Of a DNA stretch of 64,000 nucleotides, positions 61,645 through 64,000 are shown one piece after another (positions within the stretch are counted from its first letter, which is position 1; the number at the start of each line of letters is the position of its first letter). Below the pieces are notes generated by a model. It ran no database searches. It saw nothing but the letters and a program-made list of their open reading frames with translations, and was not told the origin of the DNA. Origin of the DNA: Peptoniphilus_B koenoeneniae (lineage in GTDB: Bacteria > Bacillota > Clostridia > Tissierellales > Peptoniphilaceae); the NCBI RefSeq assembly GCF_030812875.1, contig NZ_JAUSTN010000007.1, positions 93,127 through 157,126 on the forward strand, read 5' to 3'. The position numbers and the translations under genes were made by a program.

Positions 61645-63022
61645 AGAATATAAATCAGTAGTTGAAGTAGTCGGCCCTTTGATGACGGTAGAAGGCGTAG
61701 AAGGAGTAACCTATGAAGAACTAGTGGACATAGAACTTCAAAACGGAGAAAAAAGAAGAGGCCGTGTAATAGAAGTTAATGGCGACAAAGCCATGGTCCA
61801 AATCTTTGAAGGTTCTGCAGGAATAAACCTAAAAGAAACAAAGGTAAGATTTTTAGGAAGACCCTTGGAACTTGGAGTAAGTCCCGATATGATAGGAAGA
61901 GTTTTTGACGGATTAGGACAACCTATAGACAACGGACCTAAAATAATACCAGAGAAAAAACTTGATATAAACGGAATGCCTATAAATCCTGCAAGTCGTG
62001 ACTACCCATCTGAATTTATACAAACAGGAATCTCTACAATAGATGGACTAAACACTCTTGTAAGAGGACAAAAACTTCCTATATTTTCAGGATCAGGACT
62101 TCCTCATAATAACGTAGCCGCACAAATAGCAAGACAAGCAAAAGTATTGGGATCAGGAGAAAAATTTGCCGTAGTATTTGCAGCCATGGGTATAACCTTT
62201 GAAGAAGCACAATTTTTTATTGATGACTTTACAGAAACGGGAGCAATAGACAGGGCAGTACTGTTTGTAAACCTTGCAGATGACCCGGCAATAGAAAGAC
62301 TTGCGACTCCAAAAATGGCCTTAACTTGTGCAGAATATTTAGCATTTGACTTGGGAATGCACGTACTTGTAATCCTAACAGACATGACAAACTATGCAGA
62401 AGCCCTTCGTGAAGTATCAGCAGCAAGAAAAGAAGTACCAGGTCGTAGAGGATATCCAGGTTATCTATACACAGACCTTTCAACAATTTATGAAAGAGCC
62501 GGAAAAATAAAAGGAAAACCTGGTTCAATAACACAAATACCAATATTGACCATGCCTGAAGACGATATAACCCACCCAATACCAGACTTAACAGGTTATA
62601 TAACAGAAGGACAAATAATCTTATCAAGAGAACTTTACAAACAAGGCATAGAACCTCCGATAAATGCAATTCCATCCCTATCAAGACTTAAAGACAAGGG
62701 AATAGGAAAAGGCAAAACTCGAGAAGACCATGCAGACACAATGAACCAAATATATGCAGGCTACACATCAGGAAAAGACGCAAAAGAATTAGCAGTAATA
62801 TTAGGAGAATCAGCCCTATCTGATTCAGATAAGGCCTTTGCAAAATTTGCAACAAAATTTGAAGAAAAATATGTAAATCAAGGATATTACACAAACAGAA
62901 CTATAGAAGACACTTTAAACACAGGTTGGGATTTATTAAAAATAATACCAAGAAGCGAACTCAAGAGAATAAGCGACAAGTTGCTTGACAAATATCTTTC
63001 CGGTGGAGGAGTTGAAAATTAA
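61637..63022 (+). CDS. ntpB: V-type ATP synthase subunit B
   Basis: A 461-residue non-catalytic head subunit. It shows LPIFSGSGLPHNNVAAQIARQA where the catalytic subunit has a P-loop, then VLILTDMTNYAEALREVSAAR and GRRGYPGYLYTDLSTIYERAG, all typical of V/A-type B subunits. The start overlaps the A subunit by eight bases, and the stop overlaps subunit D. Codons are ATA- and C-rich, unlike the start of the operon. Confidence 0.96.
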   Translation: MLKEYKSVVEVVGPLMTVEGVEGVTYEELVDIELQNGEKRRGRVIEVNGDKAMVQIFEGSAGINLKETKVRFLGRPLELGVSPDMIGRVFDGLGQPIDNGPKIIPEKKLDINGMPINPASRDYPSEFIQTGISTIDGLNTLVRGQKLPIFSGSGLPHNNVAAQIARQAKVLGSGEKFAVVFAAMGITFEEAQFFIDDFTETGAIDRAVLFVNLADDPAIERLATPKMALTCAEYLAFDLGMHVLVILTDMTNYAEALREVSAARKEVPGRRGYPGYLYTDLSTIYERAGKIKGKPGSITQIPILTMPEDDITHPIPDLTGYITEGQIILSRELYKQGIEPPINAIPSLSRLKDKGIGKGKTREDHADTMNQIYAGYTSGKDAKELAVILGESALSDSDKAFAKFATKFEEKYVNQGYYTNRTIEDTLNTGWDLLKIIPRSELKRISDKLLDKYLSGGGVEN

Positions 63023-63708
63023 TGGCAATACTCAAAGTCAACCCCACAAGGATGAATTTATCAACCTTAAAGGGAAGATTGGAAACTTCAACACGAGGTC
63101 ACAAACTTTTAAAAGACAAGCAAGATGAATTAATGCGCAGATTTATAGACATTATAAAAGAAAACAAAAAACTTCGTGAAGATGTAGAAAAAGAACTAGC
63201 CGGCTCCTTTTCAGATTTTCTTCTTGCCTCAGCCTTAATGAGCCCTGAAATGTTAAAAGAAGCAGTAGCCATGCCTACAAGAACAACAAAAGTTGACATT
63301 AAAACAAAAAACGTAATGAGTGTAGAAATACCGGTAATGAAATTTCAAAGTGAAAAACTATCAGAAACAGGGTCTTTCTATCCTTACGGATATAGCCAAA
63401 CCACATCTGATCTTGACGATGCCATAGACAAACTCAACAAAGTAATGGACAGACTTTTAGAACTTGCCCAGATAGAAAAATCATCACAACTAATGGCAGA
63501 TGAAATAGAAAAGACCAGAAGGCGTGTAAATGCTCTGGAATACAAAACAATACCCGATTTACAAGACACAATAAAATTCATAAGACAGAAATTAGACGAA
63601 AATGAAAGAGCAAACATAACAAGGCTTATGAAAGTAAAAGACATAATATCAAAAGAAGAAACAAAAGAGCCGAAAGTTGAAAGAAAAACAGAAGAAATAA
63701 CAATTTAA
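63022..63708 (+). CDS. ntpD: V-type ATP synthase subunit D
   Basis: A 228-residue protein with long N- and C-terminal helices that form the central rotor shaft: NPTRMNLSTLKGRLETSTRGHKLLKDK and RRRVNALEYKTIPDLQDTIKFI, in part. It couples the head to the rotor ring with subunits F and C. The ATG shares a base with the stop of subunit B. It is the last gene of the operon; no ntpH or ntpJ follows. Confidence 0.95.
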   Translation: MAILKVNPTRMNLSTLKGRLETSTRGHKLLKDKQDELMRRFIDIIKENKKLREDVEKELAGSFSDFLLASALMSPEMLKEAVAMPTRTTKVDIKTKNVMSVEIPVMKFQSEKLSETGSFYPYGYSQTTSDLDDAIDKLNKVMDRLLELAQIEKSSQLMADEIEKTRRRVNALEYKTIPDLQDTIKFIRQKLDENERANITRLMKVKDIISKEETKEPKVERKTEEITI

Positions 63709-63712
63709 AAAC

Positions 63713-63744
63713 AAAAAAGAGATTGCAAAAGCAGTCTCTTTTTT
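63713..63744 (+). terminator. Terminator of the V-ATPase operon
   Basis: Stem AAAAAAGAGATTGC / GCAGTCTCTTTTTT with one G-T pair, a four-base loop and a T run. Confidence 0.9.
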
Positions 63745-63803
63745 AATAGGAAAAAAATGATAAAAAAAGAGAAAAAAATAAAAAGAAAAAAGAAAATAAA
63801 CAA

Positions 63804-63857
63804 TTGACACAAGAAAAATAACATGATAATATAACATACAGCCACAAAAAAAGGCTG
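63804..63857 (+). promoter_or_regulatory. Upstream tandem promoter with 5'-end hairpin
   Basis: TTGACA (63804-63809), a 17-bp spacer and TAATAT (63827-63832), with TGA extension. A hairpin CAGCC / GGCTG (63839-63843, 63853-63857) begins at the predicted start site. Confidence 0.75.
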
Positions 63858-63898
63858 AAAAGATACGAAAAAAATACTAAAAAAAGACAAAAAAAACC

Positions 63899-63953
63899 TT
63901 GACAGAAAAAAGTATTTGCCGTATACTAAATAAGCTGTCTAAAAAAAGACAGC
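63899..63953 (+). promoter_or_regulatory. Downstream tandem promoter with 5'-end hairpin
   Basis: TTGACA (63899-63904), a 17-bp spacer and TATACT (63922-63927). A perfect hairpin GCTGTCT / AGACAGC with a six-A loop (63934-63953) begins at the predicted start site. Confidence 0.8.
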
Positions 63954-64000
63954 AAGAACCAAGAAAAATAAATAGTGTGAAGAGAATAAAACAAACACAA

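Larger units (their letters stand above)
63745..64000 (+). other. A-rich intergenic region with tandem promoters, no gene
   Basis: No convincing coding region was found. The segment is extremely A-rich and holds the two promoters listed separately. The gene they serve starts beyond the window edge. Confidence 0.6.

Noticed and set aside
62229..62684. 151-codon minus-strand open frame inside ntpB
   Set aside because: Leu-rich composition is the reverse complement of the conserved B subunit; no start signals.
1..64000. CRISPR arrays, transposases, phage genes, tRNA or rRNA genes
   Set aside because: None seen on either strand. Repeats found are terminators or short dyads only.

Overview
The window is an AT-rich, gene-dense bacterial chromosome segment. 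The gene content points to an anaerobic, low-GC Firmicute of the Peptoniphilaceae type (Peptoniphilus, Anaerococcus, Finegoldia, Parvimonas); the exact genus is inference. Supporting signs are a V-type (ntp-order) ATPase whose rotor ring carries a complete Na+ site, a membrane pyrophosphatase of the K+-dependent class, the Bacillus-like tmk-darA-holB-ricT order, tig-clpP-clpX-lon-engB, nfeD-floA, rpsU-yqeY, and no respiratory genes. No rRNA, tRNA, CRISPR array, insertion sequence or prophage gene was seen.

Layout. 1-0.6 kb: end of the rpsF-ssb-rpsR unit. 0.8-5.7 kb: five-gene nickel/oligopeptide-type ABC importer. 5.7-9.5 kb: phosphate unit pstB-phoU-response regulator-histidine kinase behind a run of phased TTTACA boxes. 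9.6-13.5 kb: NusG-II protein, Gx transporter, maf, radC, RNase E/G, sfsA. 13.6-14.9 kb: TetR regulator overlapping gpmA. 15-18 kb: tmk, two tandem c-di-AMP receptor genes, holB, ricT. 18-21 kb: membrane alpha/beta hydrolase, an unknown small protein, ferritin. 21.1-23.1 kb: lipid kinase and LacI regulator. 23.2-31.5 kb: proS, a PC4-like protein and the proteostasis run. 31.6-34.5 kb: homoserine dehydrogenase, ACT protein, PFL-family protein. 34.6-36.5 kb: a radical SAM protein paired with a DNA-metabolism protein. 36.6-39 kb (minus): MBOAT acyltransferase and SGNH protein. 39-44.6 kb: HtrA, PgeF (minus), an SLH protein, a membrane-anchored protein, DUF951 and threonine dehydratase. 44.7-47 kb: secG and hppA. 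47.1-49.4 kb: a DMT transporter and a second SLH protein (minus). 49.5-53.5 kb: pta, rpsU, yqeY, nfeD, floA. 53.6-55 kb: L,D-transpeptidase. 55.2-63.7 kb: nine-gene V-ATPase operon. 63.7-64 kb: two strong tandem promoters for a gene outside the window.

How it fits together. The V-ATPase and pyrophosphatase suggest a cation-based energy economy. The cell envelope is served by two SLH proteins, an L,D-transpeptidase, PgeF, FloA/NfeD and a probable O-acetylation pair. Most genes sit in tightly overlapping units, ended by clear hairpin-T-run terminators and started by extended -10 promoters, some with very short or absent leaders. Main points for follow-up are the PhoP-box array, the divergent second DarA, the rSAM pair, the TetR-gpmA unit, hairpins at predicted transcript 5' ends, and abrupt changes in codon choice between transcription units.
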